NCBI GenBank assembly: GCA_028709135.1
Contig: JAQVXN010000057.1
Location: 1 to 9,219 of the forward strand
DNA: 9,219 nucleotides
Direction of reading: 5' to 3'
Source of the DNA: Bacteroidaceae bacterium
GTDB lineage: Bacteria; Bacteroidota; Bacteroidia; Bacteroidales; Bacteroidaceae
The translations under genes were made by a program, and so were the position numbers. Of the stretch, positions 1-7,336 are shown one piece after another; the stretch's first letter is position 1; each line of letters opens with the position of its first letter. Below the pieces are notes generated by a model. The model worked only from the letters and a program-made list of their open reading frames with translations. It ran no database searches and had not been told where the DNA came from.

Positions 1-363
1 CAACTTTGTGGTTATAACAAACCTCGAAGCCCCCGTCAAAATCCCTTAAAAAAGATTCTCTCCAAACAGGAAATATCTATTATTCGCCCCAAACACCATG
101 AAAGTTTTGAAACAGCCATTACCAGATTGCAGATGAGTTGTTTCGTGGTTGTTGCAGATTTTGAATACCATTATGATCGCGAAGGTAAGCGCTATGGATG
201 GGGCATTGCACGTTACACCACGCCAGAAGCCCTTTATGGGAAGGATCTTTTTTCCCAGTCTCTTTCACATTCACCAGAAGAATCAAAACAGTTTATACTG
301 AGTCATCTCCGAAAACTCCTGCCAACGACTTTAGTTCAAGAACTTTTTAATGTCATTGGATAA
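1..363 (+). CDS. AlkZ-related (YcaQ-like) protein, 3' end only
   Basis: The frame is open from the first base to a TAA at 361-363, giving the last 120 residues of a protein whose start lies outside the window. A TTG at 127 or ATG at 133 is internal, because the frame continues upstream without a stop. Visible pieces are FETAITRLQMSCF (residues 36-48 of the fragment), YGWGIARYTTPEALYG (65-80) and a charged C-terminal helix. From memory this pattern (an ALTxLQM segment, then YGW and a TPExLYG-like segment) matches proteins of Bacteroidales annotated as AlkZ-related, distant relatives of the winged-helix DNA glycosylases AlkZ/YcaQ. The catalytic part would lie upstream and cannot be judged, so glycosylase activity is not claimed. 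The stop codon lies only 9 bp before the terminal repeat of the adjacent element, so the gene's 3' flank is probably an insertion point. Family assignment is moderate; the reality of the CDS is more certain. Confidence 0.6.
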   Translation, partial: QLCGYNKPRSPRQNPLKKILSKQEISIIRPKHHESFETAITRLQMSCFVVVADFEYHYDREGKRYGWGIARYTTPEALYGKDLFSQSLSHSPEESKQFILSHLRKLLPTTLVQELFNVIG

Positions 364-372
364 ATATCGGCA

Positions 373-400
373 CAGTCAGTAAAGTTGGGGATTTAACAAA
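373..400 (+). repeat. Left terminal inverted repeat of the 577-bp element
   Basis: This begins CAGTCAGTAAAG and continues GTTGGGGATTTAACAAA. It matches the reverse complement of 922-949 except at one base (A at 378 against G on the other side). It starts 9 bp after the stop codon of the AlkZ-related gene. Confidence 0.85.
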
Positions 401-502
401 TTGTTCCGATTCAGTGCTCAGGACGTAAAATAAACTCGTTGCTTTCAAAGAATTAATTTGATCGTGTTTCCCCAATTTTTACATGCTCAATCAAAGTTGG
501 TG

Positions 503-580
503 ACGCAGTGCGTCACAAAAGAAACGCAGTGCGTCATGAAAAAAACGCGTCGCGTCACAAAAGAAACGCACCGCGTCACA
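503..580. repeat. Tandem 21-bp palindromic repeat, 3.7 units
   Basis: There are three full units of exactly 21 bp (503-523, 524-544, 545-565) and a partial fourth (566-580). Each starts with an 11-bp near-palindrome (ACGCAGTGCGT twice, ACGCGTCGCGT, then the imperfect ACGCACCGCGT), followed by TCACAAAAGAA or a close variant. The palindromes are GC-rich in an AT-rich setting. The period is close to two turns of B-DNA, so all palindromes face the same side of the helix. Two + strand frames are also open through the array, since 21 bp equals seven codons, but neither has a convincing start. The array sits inside the mobile element, so it is probably an element component rather than a host regulatory site. 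Function is unknown. Confidence 0.85.
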
Positions 581-921
581 TAGTATGAGAAGTAACCTTT
601 CATTTAAAACACCATATCCTGATAGAATTTCAGCCAAATAATGAAATGTATTAAGTGAATCAAAAACCCTGCGAAGTAAAATGTTTCTGCCTGGTTAAAG
701 TCCTGACCGATATAATGCTGTTTTAAGAATAGGGCATATAATTGAAGCACTTAAAATTTGCTCTGCCAGATTCATGCGGAATCCAGTAGCATTTCTTGTA
801 ACCTAAATTTTTAATGCTAAACGAATCCATACTCTTTCTGAGATGAATTCTACGTTAGTTATCTTGAAATAAGTCATAAACTCCGACGAAGTATTAAATG
901 GGCGATTTCTAATAACTGCGT

Positions 922-949
922 TTTGTTAAATCCCCAACTTTACCGACTG
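922..949 (-). repeat. Right terminal inverted repeat of the 577-bp element
   Basis: This is the reverse complement of 373-400 with a single mismatch. On the minus strand it leads into the transposase-like remnant. The same end in the second copy (8855-8883) is slightly diverged in its outermost bases. Confidence 0.85.
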
Positions 950-979
950 AACCTAAGTATCCTAATAAACATACACAAA

Positions 980-1013
980 GTTTTCCTCTAATGATGTAAC
1001 ATTAGAGGAAAAC
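980..1013 (-). terminator. Probable terminator of the aroA-tsaE operon
   Basis: A perfect 14-bp inverted repeat (980-993 with 1000-1013) encloses a 6-nt loop. Read on the minus strand, the stem ends in GAGGAAAAC and is followed by TTTGTG, so the U-tract is short. It lies about 158 bp downstream of the tsaE stop codon and is the only strong hairpin there. The stem is symmetric and could also stop + strand transcription coming from the element. Placement supports a terminator; the weak U-tract lowers certainty. Confidence 0.55.
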
Positions 1014-1170
1014 ATATTCAAATATTCTTCAAGTAAAATACTGTCAAAAAATCTTTCAACCCATATTCCACAATATATCATATGATTTAATCATCCCCTC
1101 ACAAAATAGATGATGAGAAGAACTTCCAAACATTGTTTCTTATTCCAAACAGAAGAAAGCCTCAATCATT
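1014..1170. other. AT-rich 3' flank with no gene seen
   Basis: This is the region between the hairpin and the tsaE stop codon. It contains a short palindrome around 1081-1093 (ATGATT-T-AATCAT) but no credible reading frame or RNA gene. It is probably the untranslated tail of the operon transcript. Confidence 0.5.
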
Positions 1171-1590
1171 TTATAATTCAATAGATAAAACACGAGTTTC
1201 GTCAGGATCTACACTAAGATGAATACGCACAGTGTCCTCGGGTAGCAGATCCTCAATAAGTTCAGGCCACTCTAAAAAACAGGCATTGCCGCTATAAAAA
1301 TAATCCTCGTAACCAATGTCATAAACTTCCGATATTTTTTTTATACGATAAAAATCAAAATGATAGATGCTGCGTCCAGGTTGCGGTAGAGCATATTCAT
1401 TAATAATTGCAAATGAAGGCGAAGTAATCGTATCCGTAACGCCCAACTGTTGACATACGGATTTAATGAACGTAGTTTTGCCGGCACCCATTCCCCCATA
1501 AAATGCAAAAATGGTATGTCCGGGCATCAATCGAATAAATTCCCGTGCAGCTTGATCAAGTTGTTGTAAGGATTGAATTTTAATTTCCAT
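1171..1590 (-). CDS. tsaE: TsaE, ATPase of the t6A tRNA-modification complex
   Basis: TsaE (formerly YjeE) is the small cytoplasmic P-loop ATPase that works with TsaB and TsaD to transfer threonylcarbamoyl to A37 of ANN-decoding tRNAs. The 139-residue length is normal for the family. Visible motifs are the Walker A loop GGMGAGKTT (32-40), the switch-like TSPSF (56-60), YHFDFYR (76-82) with its conserved H and D, and the Walker B-like LEWPE (106-110) with Glu107 followed by the typical Trp. The ATG at 1590 lies 7 nt after the porX stop, so the two genes are almost certainly co-transcribed, with tsaE last in the operon. Its partners TsaB, TsaC and TsaD are not in the window. Nothing links it mechanistically to secretion; its place here looks like operon convenience. 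Confidence 0.95.
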   Translation of the reverse strand: MEIKIQSLQQLDQAAREFIRLMPGHTIFAFYGGMGAGKTTFIKSVCQQLGVTDTITSPSFAIINEYALPQPGRSIYHFDFYRIKKISEVYDIGYEDYFYSGNACFLEWPELIEDLLPEDTVRIHLSVDPDETRVLSIEL

Positions 1591-1597
1591 AAGTTTT

Positions 1598-3151
1598 TTA
1601 TTTTACTTTTGATTGCAGGGTAATAAAAGGAACTATCATTTCTTCCATGGACACTCCTCCATGCTGAAAAGAGCCACGATAGAAACTGGCATAATAGTTA
1701 TAGTTATTGGGATAAGCAAAAAAGTGATCTCCAGTTGTAAATACATAAGCGCTGCTCAGATTGGGCGAAGGCAATTGTACCCGTTGCGGATCACGTAATT
1801 CGTAAACTTCTCTTTGCTTATAAGCTAAATTTTTACCCACTTTGTATCGAAGGTTTGTATTAGTCTGGCGATCACCCAAAATACGTATTGGATTCCATAC
1901 TTGTACGCTTCCATGATCCGTTGTAATAAGCAATTTGTAACCACTATTGGCAATTTCGCGCAAAAGGTAACGAATGGAAGTATGGCGGAACCAACTCTGC
2001 GTAATACTTCGTAGTGCTGCTTCATTGCCAACCAATTCATGAACCATTTGATGTTCACTTTTAGCATGCGACAAAATATCAATGAAATTTATTACCAATA
2101 CATTAAGGTCATTATGAAGCAAGTTGTTAAATTGTCCAAGTATTTTGTCTACGCCAACAGAATCATTCAACTTATAATAAGCATAACTTTCTTTGCGTCG
2201 AAAACGCGTCATTTGAGTTTGAATAAGATCGCTCTCATTCAGATTTTTCCCTTCATCTTCATCCTCGTCTACCCAAAGATTAGGATACATTTTTTGTATC
2301 TGCAACGGCATCAACCCTGCGCAAATAGCATTACGTGCATACTGTGTCACAGAAGGTAAAATACTATAAAAGAGTTCTTCATCAAAAGTGAACAGGTCTG
2401 AAAAATCATTCAGGACAGTACGCCACTGGTCATATCTAAAATTATCTATAATAAGCAGAAATACTTTTTCACCCTTATCAAGAAGAGGAAAAACGCGTCG
2501 TTTAAAAATATCTGGGCTCAGCATCGGACGATCCTTAATAGTGCCGTCGATCCAGCCTTCATAATTACGGCGAATAAATTTAGCAAAACTATTGTCGGCC
2601 TCCTGTTTTTGCATTTTGAGCATCTCACTCATTTCATCCCCGGCATCTGTTAATTGAAGTTCCCAATATACAAGGCGCTTATAAACTTCAATCCAGTCGT
2701 TATATGACATGGAATCATTAATTTGCATTCCTATTTCGCTAAAAGCCTGTCGATAGCCTGATTGCGTAGCCTGAATAACGATTTCCTGCTGATGGATATT
2801 CTTTTTCAATGTCAACAAGATCTGGTTGGGGTTTACCGGTTTGATCAGGTAATCAGCAATTTTTGCACCAATCGCTTGGTTCATAATGTCCTCCTCTTCG
2901 CTTTTTGTTACCATCACAATAGGTACTGTGGGCATAATTTCTTTAATACGTTGCAAGGTATCCAACCCACTAAGCCCTGGCATATTTTCGTCCAACAAAA
3001 TAAGATCAAAAGTCTGTTCTTGACATAAATCAATTGCGTCAGGACCATTTGTAGCTTTAATAACTTCATAGCCCTTCTTTTCAAGAAAGAGAATTTGTGC
3101 ACGTAGCATTTCTATTTCGTCATCAACCCAAAGTAATCGTCCGTTACTCAT
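1598..3151 (-). CDS. porX: PorX, T9SS response regulator with PglZ phosphatase domain
   Basis: PorX is the cytoplasmic regulator of the type IX secretion system. In studied species it is phosphorylated by PorY, acts with SigP and the PorL/PorM motor, and its phosphatase domain hydrolyses oligonucleotides. The 517-residue protein has an N-terminal receiver domain (about 4-120) with acidic Asp10 and Asp11, phospho-acceptor Asp54 in LILLDENMPG, Thr82 and Lys104 (LIKP). A helical linker (about 125-205) leads to an alkaline-phosphatase-fold PglZ domain (about 215-515). All expected metal and catalytic residues are visible: Asp236 in LIIDNFRYDQW, Thr269 in LPSVTQYARNA, Asp358 and His362 in NFIDILSHAKSE, Asp412 and His413 in TTDHG, and His497 in FQHGG. 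Both halves therefore look active. There is no DNA-binding domain. An acidic loop (DEDEDE, 295-300) precedes a variable insert. The start ATG at 3151 is preceded by AAAGGA about 8 nt upstream. The gene lies 50 nt after porW and 7 nt before tsaE. Confidence 0.96.
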   Translation of the reverse strand: MSNGRLLWVDDEIEMLRAQILFLEKKGYEVIKATNGPDAIDLCQEQTFDLILLDENMPGLSGLDTLQRIKEIMPTVPIVMVTKSEEEDIMNQAIGAKIADYLIKPVNPNQILLTLKKNIHQQEIVIQATQSGYRQAFSEIGMQINDSMSYNDWIEVYKRLVYWELQLTDAGDEMSEMLKMQKQEADNSFAKFIRRNYEGWIDGTIKDRPMLSPDIFKRRVFPLLDKGEKVFLLIIDNFRYDQWRTVLNDFSDLFTFDEELFYSILPSVTQYARNAICAGLMPLQIQKMYPNLWVDEDEDEGKNLNESDLIQTQMTRFRRKESYAYYKLNDSVGVDKILGQFNNLLHNDLNVLVINFIDILSHAKSEHQMVHELVGNEAALRSITQSWFRHTSIRYLLREIANSGYKLLITTDHGSVQVWNPIRILGDRQTNTNLRYKVGKNLAYKQREVYELRDPQRVQLPSPNLSSAYVFTTGDHFFAYPNNYNYYASFYRGSFQHGGVSMEEMIVPFITLQSKVK

Positions 3152-3177
3152 AATGTTCCTTTGTTATTATTTTTCTT

Positions 3178-3193
3178 AAAGGCTATTGCCTTT
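3178..3193. other. Short hairpin in the porW-porX gap
   Basis: AAAGGC (3178-3183) pairs with GCCTTT (3188-3193) around a TATT loop in the only sizeable gap inside the operon (50 nt, 3152-3201). On the operon strand it reads AAAGGC-AATA-GCCTTT with an A-run before it, and no U-tract after it. It is therefore not a normal terminator for this direction. It may be an mRNA processing or stability feature, or chance. Confidence 0.3.
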
Positions 3194-3201
3194 TTTATCT
3201 A

Positions 3202-6105
3202 TTAGTACCATTCACCACCATCATTTTCTGTAGGCTCTTGTTTATTTTCGTCTTTCTTATCTACTTTTTCGAATTCATCCCAGATAAAATTATTAGGCTG
3301 TTCGTCAATCTTCAAATCCTTTTTCACTTTGCTTGGTACAAAATTTTTCTGATAGAATTTTTCATATTCCTGCATGGTATATTTAACACCTATCAGTTTC
3401 AGATTGTGTTGTGAAATTAAGATGGGGTTCACATGTTCCAGTAAGACACGACAAGCAGAGTCTTGAAAAAGTTCTTGCTCATACCGATGCACTTCATCAT
3501 AGCTAATAAAACCAGTAAGGCGCATTTGATTCTTTCCTGCAGATGAAATAATTTCTATATCAAAATTACGAACATTGAAATTTGTAAAATTGAAGCGAGA
3601 GACATCATATAGTAATTGTCCTTCGTTTAGAGAATCTTTAGAATAAGACAAGATAAAAACATAGTCTGAATTGCGATCTGCTTGTAATGTATCTTTTCGT
3701 GAAATAGAGTCAGCAGCCGCAGCAGAAGAGCTGTTACGATTATCCCATAGACTACTCATGTCGAAATTACCTGTAGCCGGGACGCGACCTTCCTGTATGT
3801 TTTTAGTTATACTGTTAGCCAGATCTGTAATCTTATCTTGAGGAAAGTCTTTCGCCAAATCTTTCAGTTCCTGAACAAAACCTCTCGCATCACCTTTGCG
3901 TAATAATGTCATAGCATCGAGAAACATAAATTTAGCACGATTTTCGCCTTGTGGGTATTTTTCTTTCGAAATTTTGCAATTGCGAGCCATAGTTGCATAG
4001 TCGTTTTTACGATATGCTTCATAGGTCTTTACATATATAGAATCTTCCAAATGTTTGCCATATTTAGCATTTTCCTCAAAATCCGGTGCCGTAATAAGTT
4101 TTGTAAATTCACTTTTCGGGAACTTCTCTGCCAACATGTTTCGATATCCATCAGCTTCAGCACGTGTCCCCCAATGCAACTCCAATAAAAAAAGATGATA
4201 AAATACCTCATCCATTTGTTTGAAGTCTGGAAAGTTTGTATAAAGTCTCATAAAAGTTTTACGACTCAGACGATAATTTCCCATTTCATCTTTTTCTATC
4301 ACAGCTGCATGAAATAAGGCATCCGCTAATTTTTGATTAGATGCGGCGAGTTTTTCTTTTGTGAAAGGCAACTGAGCCATATAATAAGCACGAGATAATG
4401 GTCCATTTGTCAAAGAGTCTTTTCCTTCCTCTTTTTTATTGTTTTTGTTTAATTTGTCAACATTTACCTGCTCATTGTTGTTTTCTTTAGTCGTATCATT
4501 TTTTATCTCATTAACTTTATTATTCGCGCTAGCTGTATTACCAGTCTTATCTACGCGGCGCCAATTATCTTCATTAGCACGCTCACCCCAAAGTTGCTTA
4601 AATTGCTCCATACCTTGGTTGACAGTTTGTTGGTTGTAAAAATACCACATACCACCCGTATTTTCAGTAGGCAATGTGTTTTTGTTATTATTCAACTGAG
4701 AACTCTGAGTATTTATGTGGTTCTTTGCTAACAAAGAGTCTGCTTTTGTTCGCTTTTCTTGTTTCTGCTTAATTTTGGCATACGCAATGAGTTTATCTAT
4801 AGCTGCATTTCGATCTTTCTCCGACATATGCACCAAACCTTGCACGCTGTCCTGCAAATGTATTTCGCTCGTAAAAGGCACAAGTTTGGAGAGAACCGCA
4901 TTACGTGCCGTCAAAGATTCATAGCGTTCATGCTCCTTTCCAATACACGATACAGCCATTCTATAACAGCGCTGAGCATCAGCAAAAGACTCCTTAGCCC
5001 AATAAAGATCGCCTAAGTTCATCAACAAAACACCTTTTGAGATACTATTCCTAACGGCTTTTTTTACACCTGTTTCATAAGCTTCTATAGCTTTTGCCGT
5101 GTCAGGGAGAGCCAAATAAACATTACCTATTGCATAATATACCTGCTCCAAATAATTTTTATTATTATCTTTTTTCGCCATTCGCTTTAGTTTCGCTAAT
5201 TTTTTTTGATTGTTTCCATTAGGAATGACCTCTGTTTGTAGAATTTGTGCATTAAAGCGCATCTCATAAGGTGGACTTTGTCGCATGCATTTTTGCAAAG
5301 CTTCATAAGCTTCCTGACGCATATCAAGTGTCTTGCAAACCTGGCCTAACAAAAAACATCCGCGGGCCTTAGGTAGCCCATGAGGTAGATTTTTGATTTC
5401 TTCTTGCAAATAAGGTACAGCATCTTTCCATCTTTTTTGGCGAAGGTAGAAATTAGTTACGGCCGTGTTATAGTCCCGACGAGCTGCACGTGGAATACTG
5501 TCACGACGTATTTTGCGAAATAGTTCTTCAGCATCATAATACCAATCCAACTGAGTATAGCATAAAGCCAATAGAGAACGTGCAACATTTGCCACAGAAG
5601 ATTCATTTTGATAGAGTCTTTCTGTATATGAAAAAGTAGAAGCAGCTTCAATGAAATTGCCCTCTTCCATCTGCGCCTTTCCCATCAAAATCCATGCATT
5701 TTTCAAAAAAGGATTAAACTCCGAGCGATTGCGAAAAGCTTTTTCTTTGGGAGTCATACGATGCCCGGATTTAATCTCAGGTTTCGTTTTAATGGAATAA
5801 AGTTTAATCGTTTTCTCGCACTTTGTTACGGTAATATCAAAACTTCCAGAACCCAATTTTTCAGAACTTTTATTGCTAACCATCAATAGGGGAATAAAGT
5901 CCGTATAATTGTCTTTATTCCCATCCAGTTTAGCTTGCATACCCTCCAAATAAGCCTGATGGCCGTTGAAATAAGTGTTGTAACGTGATTTGAACCCCTT
6001 CCACCAACGTGTAGTGCCCGTATTCTTTTGAGTAGCACACGAGCCTAGCAGCAGAAGCAGCAACATTAAACCGTGAATGTAGTTTCCTTGATATTTCACG
6101 AACAC
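3202..6105 (-). CDS. porW: PorW/SprE, T9SS TPR outer-membrane lipoprotein
   Basis: PorW (SprE in Flavobacterium) is a lipoprotein needed for type IX secretion and gliding; it is thought to join the PorKLMN motor and ring complex to the outer-membrane translocon. The 967-residue product starts with a lipoprotein signal peptide: a poly-Leu core (13-20), then LGSC with lipidated Cys23. The mature protein is rich in tetratricopeptide helices at about 135-395 (for example AWILMGKAQMEEGNF, YYAIGNVYLALPDTAKA, LLMNLGDLYWAKESFADA). The family hallmark GGMWYFYN (484-491) is followed by FKQLWGERANEDNWR. More helical repeats follow at about 590-770. A C-terminal domain (about 813-920) contains DYVFILSY, LLYDVSRFNF and GFISYDEVHRYEQEL, as in other SprE proteins. 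Asn/Lys-rich low-complexity linkers lie at about 465-482 and 521-568. The start at 6105 overlaps the end of the permease gene by 10 nt and gives an ideal signal peptide. Confidence 0.92.
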   Translation of the reverse strand: MFVKYQGNYIHGLMLLLLLLGSCATQKNTGTTRWWKGFKSRYNTYFNGHQAYLEGMQAKLDGNKDNYTDFIPLLMVSNKSSEKLGSGSFDITVTKCEKTIKLYSIKTKPEIKSGHRMTPKEKAFRNRSEFNPFLKNAWILMGKAQMEEGNFIEAASTFSYTERLYQNESSVANVARSLLALCYTQLDWYYDAEELFRKIRRDSIPRAARRDYNTAVTNFYLRQKRWKDAVPYLQEEIKNLPHGLPKARGCFLLGQVCKTLDMRQEAYEALQKCMRQSPPYEMRFNAQILQTEVIPNGNNQKKLAKLKRMAKKDNNKNYLEQVYYAIGNVYLALPDTAKAIEAYETGVKKAVRNSISKGVLLMNLGDLYWAKESFADAQRCYRMAVSCIGKEHERYESLTARNAVLSKLVPFTSEIHLQDSVQGLVHMSEKDRNAAIDKLIAYAKIKQKQEKRTKADSLLAKNHINTQSSQLNNNKNTLPTENTGGMWYFYNQQTVNQGMEQFKQLWGERANEDNWRRVDKTGNTASANNKVNEIKNDTTKENNNEQVNVDKLNKNNKKEEGKDSLTNGPLSRAYYMAQLPFTKEKLAASNQKLADALFHAAVIEKDEMGNYRLSRKTFMRLYTNFPDFKQMDEVFYHLFLLELHWGTRAEADGYRNMLAEKFPKSEFTKLITAPDFEENAKYGKHLEDSIYVKTYEAYRKNDYATMARNCKISKEKYPQGENRAKFMFLDAMTLLRKGDARGFVQELKDLAKDFPQDKITDLANSITKNIQEGRVPATGNFDMSSLWDNRNSSSAAAADSISRKDTLQADRNSDYVFILSYSKDSLNEGQLLYDVSRFNFTNFNVRNFDIEIISSAGKNQMRLTGFISYDEVHRYEQELFQDSACRVLLEHVNPILISQHNLKLIGVKYTMQEYEKFYQKNFVPSKVKKDLKIDEQPNNFIWDEFEKVDKKDENKQEPTENDGGEWY

Positions 6106-6926
6106 ATTTTTCTTTTACTAAAACCAAAAGAAATGGCTTTTATTGTGCGAAACAGCATGTAAATAGCAATCGAGAACAAAATAATGGTAGCACCACTTGG
6201 TACATTATAATAATAGGAGAACATTAACCCTGCCAAACAACAAAAAATAGCAATAACAGTAGAAAGTATTGCCATACCCGTAAAACTACGCGTAAAAAGA
6301 TTTGCTGTCATCTGCGGTACAGACATAAGAGAAATGACCATAACCACACCTGCTACCCTCAAGCAGGCTACCACAGAGAGAGCGATGAGCATCATCATAC
6401 CATACTCTATCGTTGCAGTAGGTAAGCCCTGAGAGCGCGCAAATTCATAATCAAACGATACAGCTACAATTTCAGGAATAAATAAGAAGAATATTATCGT
6501 ACTCAATAAAGCCAAAATCCCTAAAAAGGTCAGATCACCCGTATTAATAAGTAAAATGTTACCAAAGAGATAATTCGACAAGGCAGGCAAAAAAGACGGT
6601 GAAAGATATGTGCAAATAATACCGATACTCATGCCTAAAGCCCATAACATAGCAATTGCAGAGTCCTCTCGAACTTCTTGTCGATGTCTCAATTTCTGCA
6701 CGCCAAATCCTGTCAACAAAGAAAATACAGCCGCACCTGCTAACGGAGGCAATCCACATAATGCACACAGACCAACACCACCCAATGAAGAATGTGCAAT
6801 GCCACCCGCGATAAAAACCATTCGGCGAGATACAATATAAGTTCCAACGAGTCCACAGACAATGCCAGCCAGACAACACCCCATTAAGGCGTGCTGAAAA
6901 AACACATATTGAAACAGATCTCTCAT
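6096..6926 (-). CDS. znuB: ABC-3 family metal (zinc/manganese) ABC transporter permease
   Basis: This is the integral inner-membrane subunit of a ZnuB/MntB/TroC-type importer for zinc or manganese. The 276 residues form about eight or nine hydrophobic segments. Family landmarks are MVFIAGGIAHSSLGGVG (36-52), the cytoplasmic coupling region SFDYEFARSQGLP (157-169), VAGVVMVISLMSVPQMTA (191-208) and NVPSGATIIL (241-250) in the last hairpin. The matching ATPase and substrate-binding protein are not in the window; downstream is porW and upstream a small membrane protein, so this permease is an orphan locally. Its ATG shares ATGA with the stop of the preceding gene, indicating translational coupling, and its 3' end overlaps porW by 10 nt. 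The metal cannot be told from the sequence, so the symbol stands for the family only. Confidence 0.88.
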   Translation of the reverse strand: MRDLFQYVFFQHALMGCCLAGIVCGLVGTYIVSRRMVFIAGGIAHSSLGGVGLCALCGLPPLAGAAVFSLLTGFGVQKLRHRQEVREDSAIAMLWALGMSIGIICTYLSPSFLPALSNYLFGNILLINTGDLTFLGILALLSTIIFFLFIPEIVAVSFDYEFARSQGLPTATIEYGMMMLIALSVVACLRVAGVVMVISLMSVPQMTANLFTRSFTGMAILSTVIAIFCCLAGLMFSYYYNVPSGATIILFSIAIYMLFRTIKAISFGFSKRKMCS

Positions 6927-7336
6927 TTTTCTTCCTCCATCATTATCAGCGCTTCGTCTTTCAGAAGCTCAGGTAAAGCAATGTCTCTTAAATCCAAACT
7001 GCGCAACCAGTCTGCCGTTTTCTCGGGACGCAACGTCATAAGCACCTCCGAAAATTGATTAATTTGGCTTTCATTGTAAGCATTAGCCGCTAATCCTTTA
7101 TACGTATCCAACTTTTCGTCATCAAAATACTCCGGTTCCATTTTTACTGCGCGCATCAAAGCTTCATCATCACAGAAACAACTCATACCGCATTGCTCCA
7201 TATCACAACCTTTCGGCTTTTTCAATACTGAGGATTTTTTGTCTTCAACGGACATACTTAGTCTTCGGGCTCTGATGTAAATCATTCTGCCCAATAGAAT
7301 GCCCAGCACAATGAGCAGAATAACGAAAATCGTCAT
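6923..7336 (-). CDS. Small membrane-anchored protein with a four-Cys cluster
   Basis: I chose the ATG at 7336, which overlaps the aroA stop as TGATG and gives 137 residues. A TTG at 7381 in the same frame would add 15 residues but would lie 46 nt inside aroA. The product begins with a single hydrophobic helix (about 2-19), then a basic stretch IRARR (21-25), suggesting an N-in or N-out anchor with a cytoplasmic or periplasmic tail. Four cysteines lie at 44, 49, 53 and 55 (C-x4-C-x3-C-x-C), followed by an acidic DDE. The conserved-looking C-terminal part includes EYFDDEKLDTYKG (69-81) and LRPEKTADWLRSLDLRDI (102-119). Similar proteins occur beside ABC-3 permeases in Bacteroides and are sometimes labelled phospholipase, a label I cannot support here as no catalytic motif is visible. 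Metal binding by the Cys cluster is an inference from the cluster and its coupling to the permease gene. Confidence 0.8.
   Translation of the reverse strand: MTIFVILLIVLGILLGRMIYIRARRLSMSVEDKKSSVLKKPKGCDMEQCGMSCFCDDEALMRAVKMEPEYFDDEKLDTYKGLAANAYNESQINQFSEVLMTLRPEKTADWLRSLDLRDIALPELLKDEALIMMEEEK

Larger units (their letters stand above)
373..949 (-). mobile_element. 577-bp IS-derived or MITE-like element, complete copy
   Basis: The ends are inverted repeats of 28 bp: 373-400 and the reverse complement of 922-949 agree at 27 of 28 positions, with a core reading GTTGGGGATTTAACAAA. No full-length transposase is present. The part from 949 down to about 588 is repeated, inverted, at 8855-9219 with roughly 90% identity by eye. 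Read on the minus strand from 949, it begins with a remnant of the reading frame that is better preserved in the other copy, here broken by a 1-bp deletion near 884-892 and ATA in place of ATG. The array of 21-bp palindromes lies at 503-580. No target-site duplication is evident in the flanks. The simplest reading is a non-autonomous deletion derivative of an insertion sequence. The family is uncertain; ISAon1-like is my best guess from the N-terminal fragment. Confidence 0.75.

Noticed and set aside
127..363. Complete 78-residue gene starting at TTG 127
   Set aside because: The frame is open to the window's first base and conserved-looking sequence begins upstream of 127, so it is the tail of a longer gene.
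503..580. Possible CRISPR array
   Set aside because: The period is only 21 bp, there are no unique spacers of usual length, and the whole unit repeats; no cas gene is in the window.
2039..2359. 106-codon + strand frame opposite porX
   Set aside because: It is antisense to a fully conserved part of porX, has low-complexity hydrophobic content and no recognisable family.
6610..6840. 76-codon + strand frame opposite the permease
   Set aside because: It mirrors the reading frame of conserved permease segments; no start context or family match.
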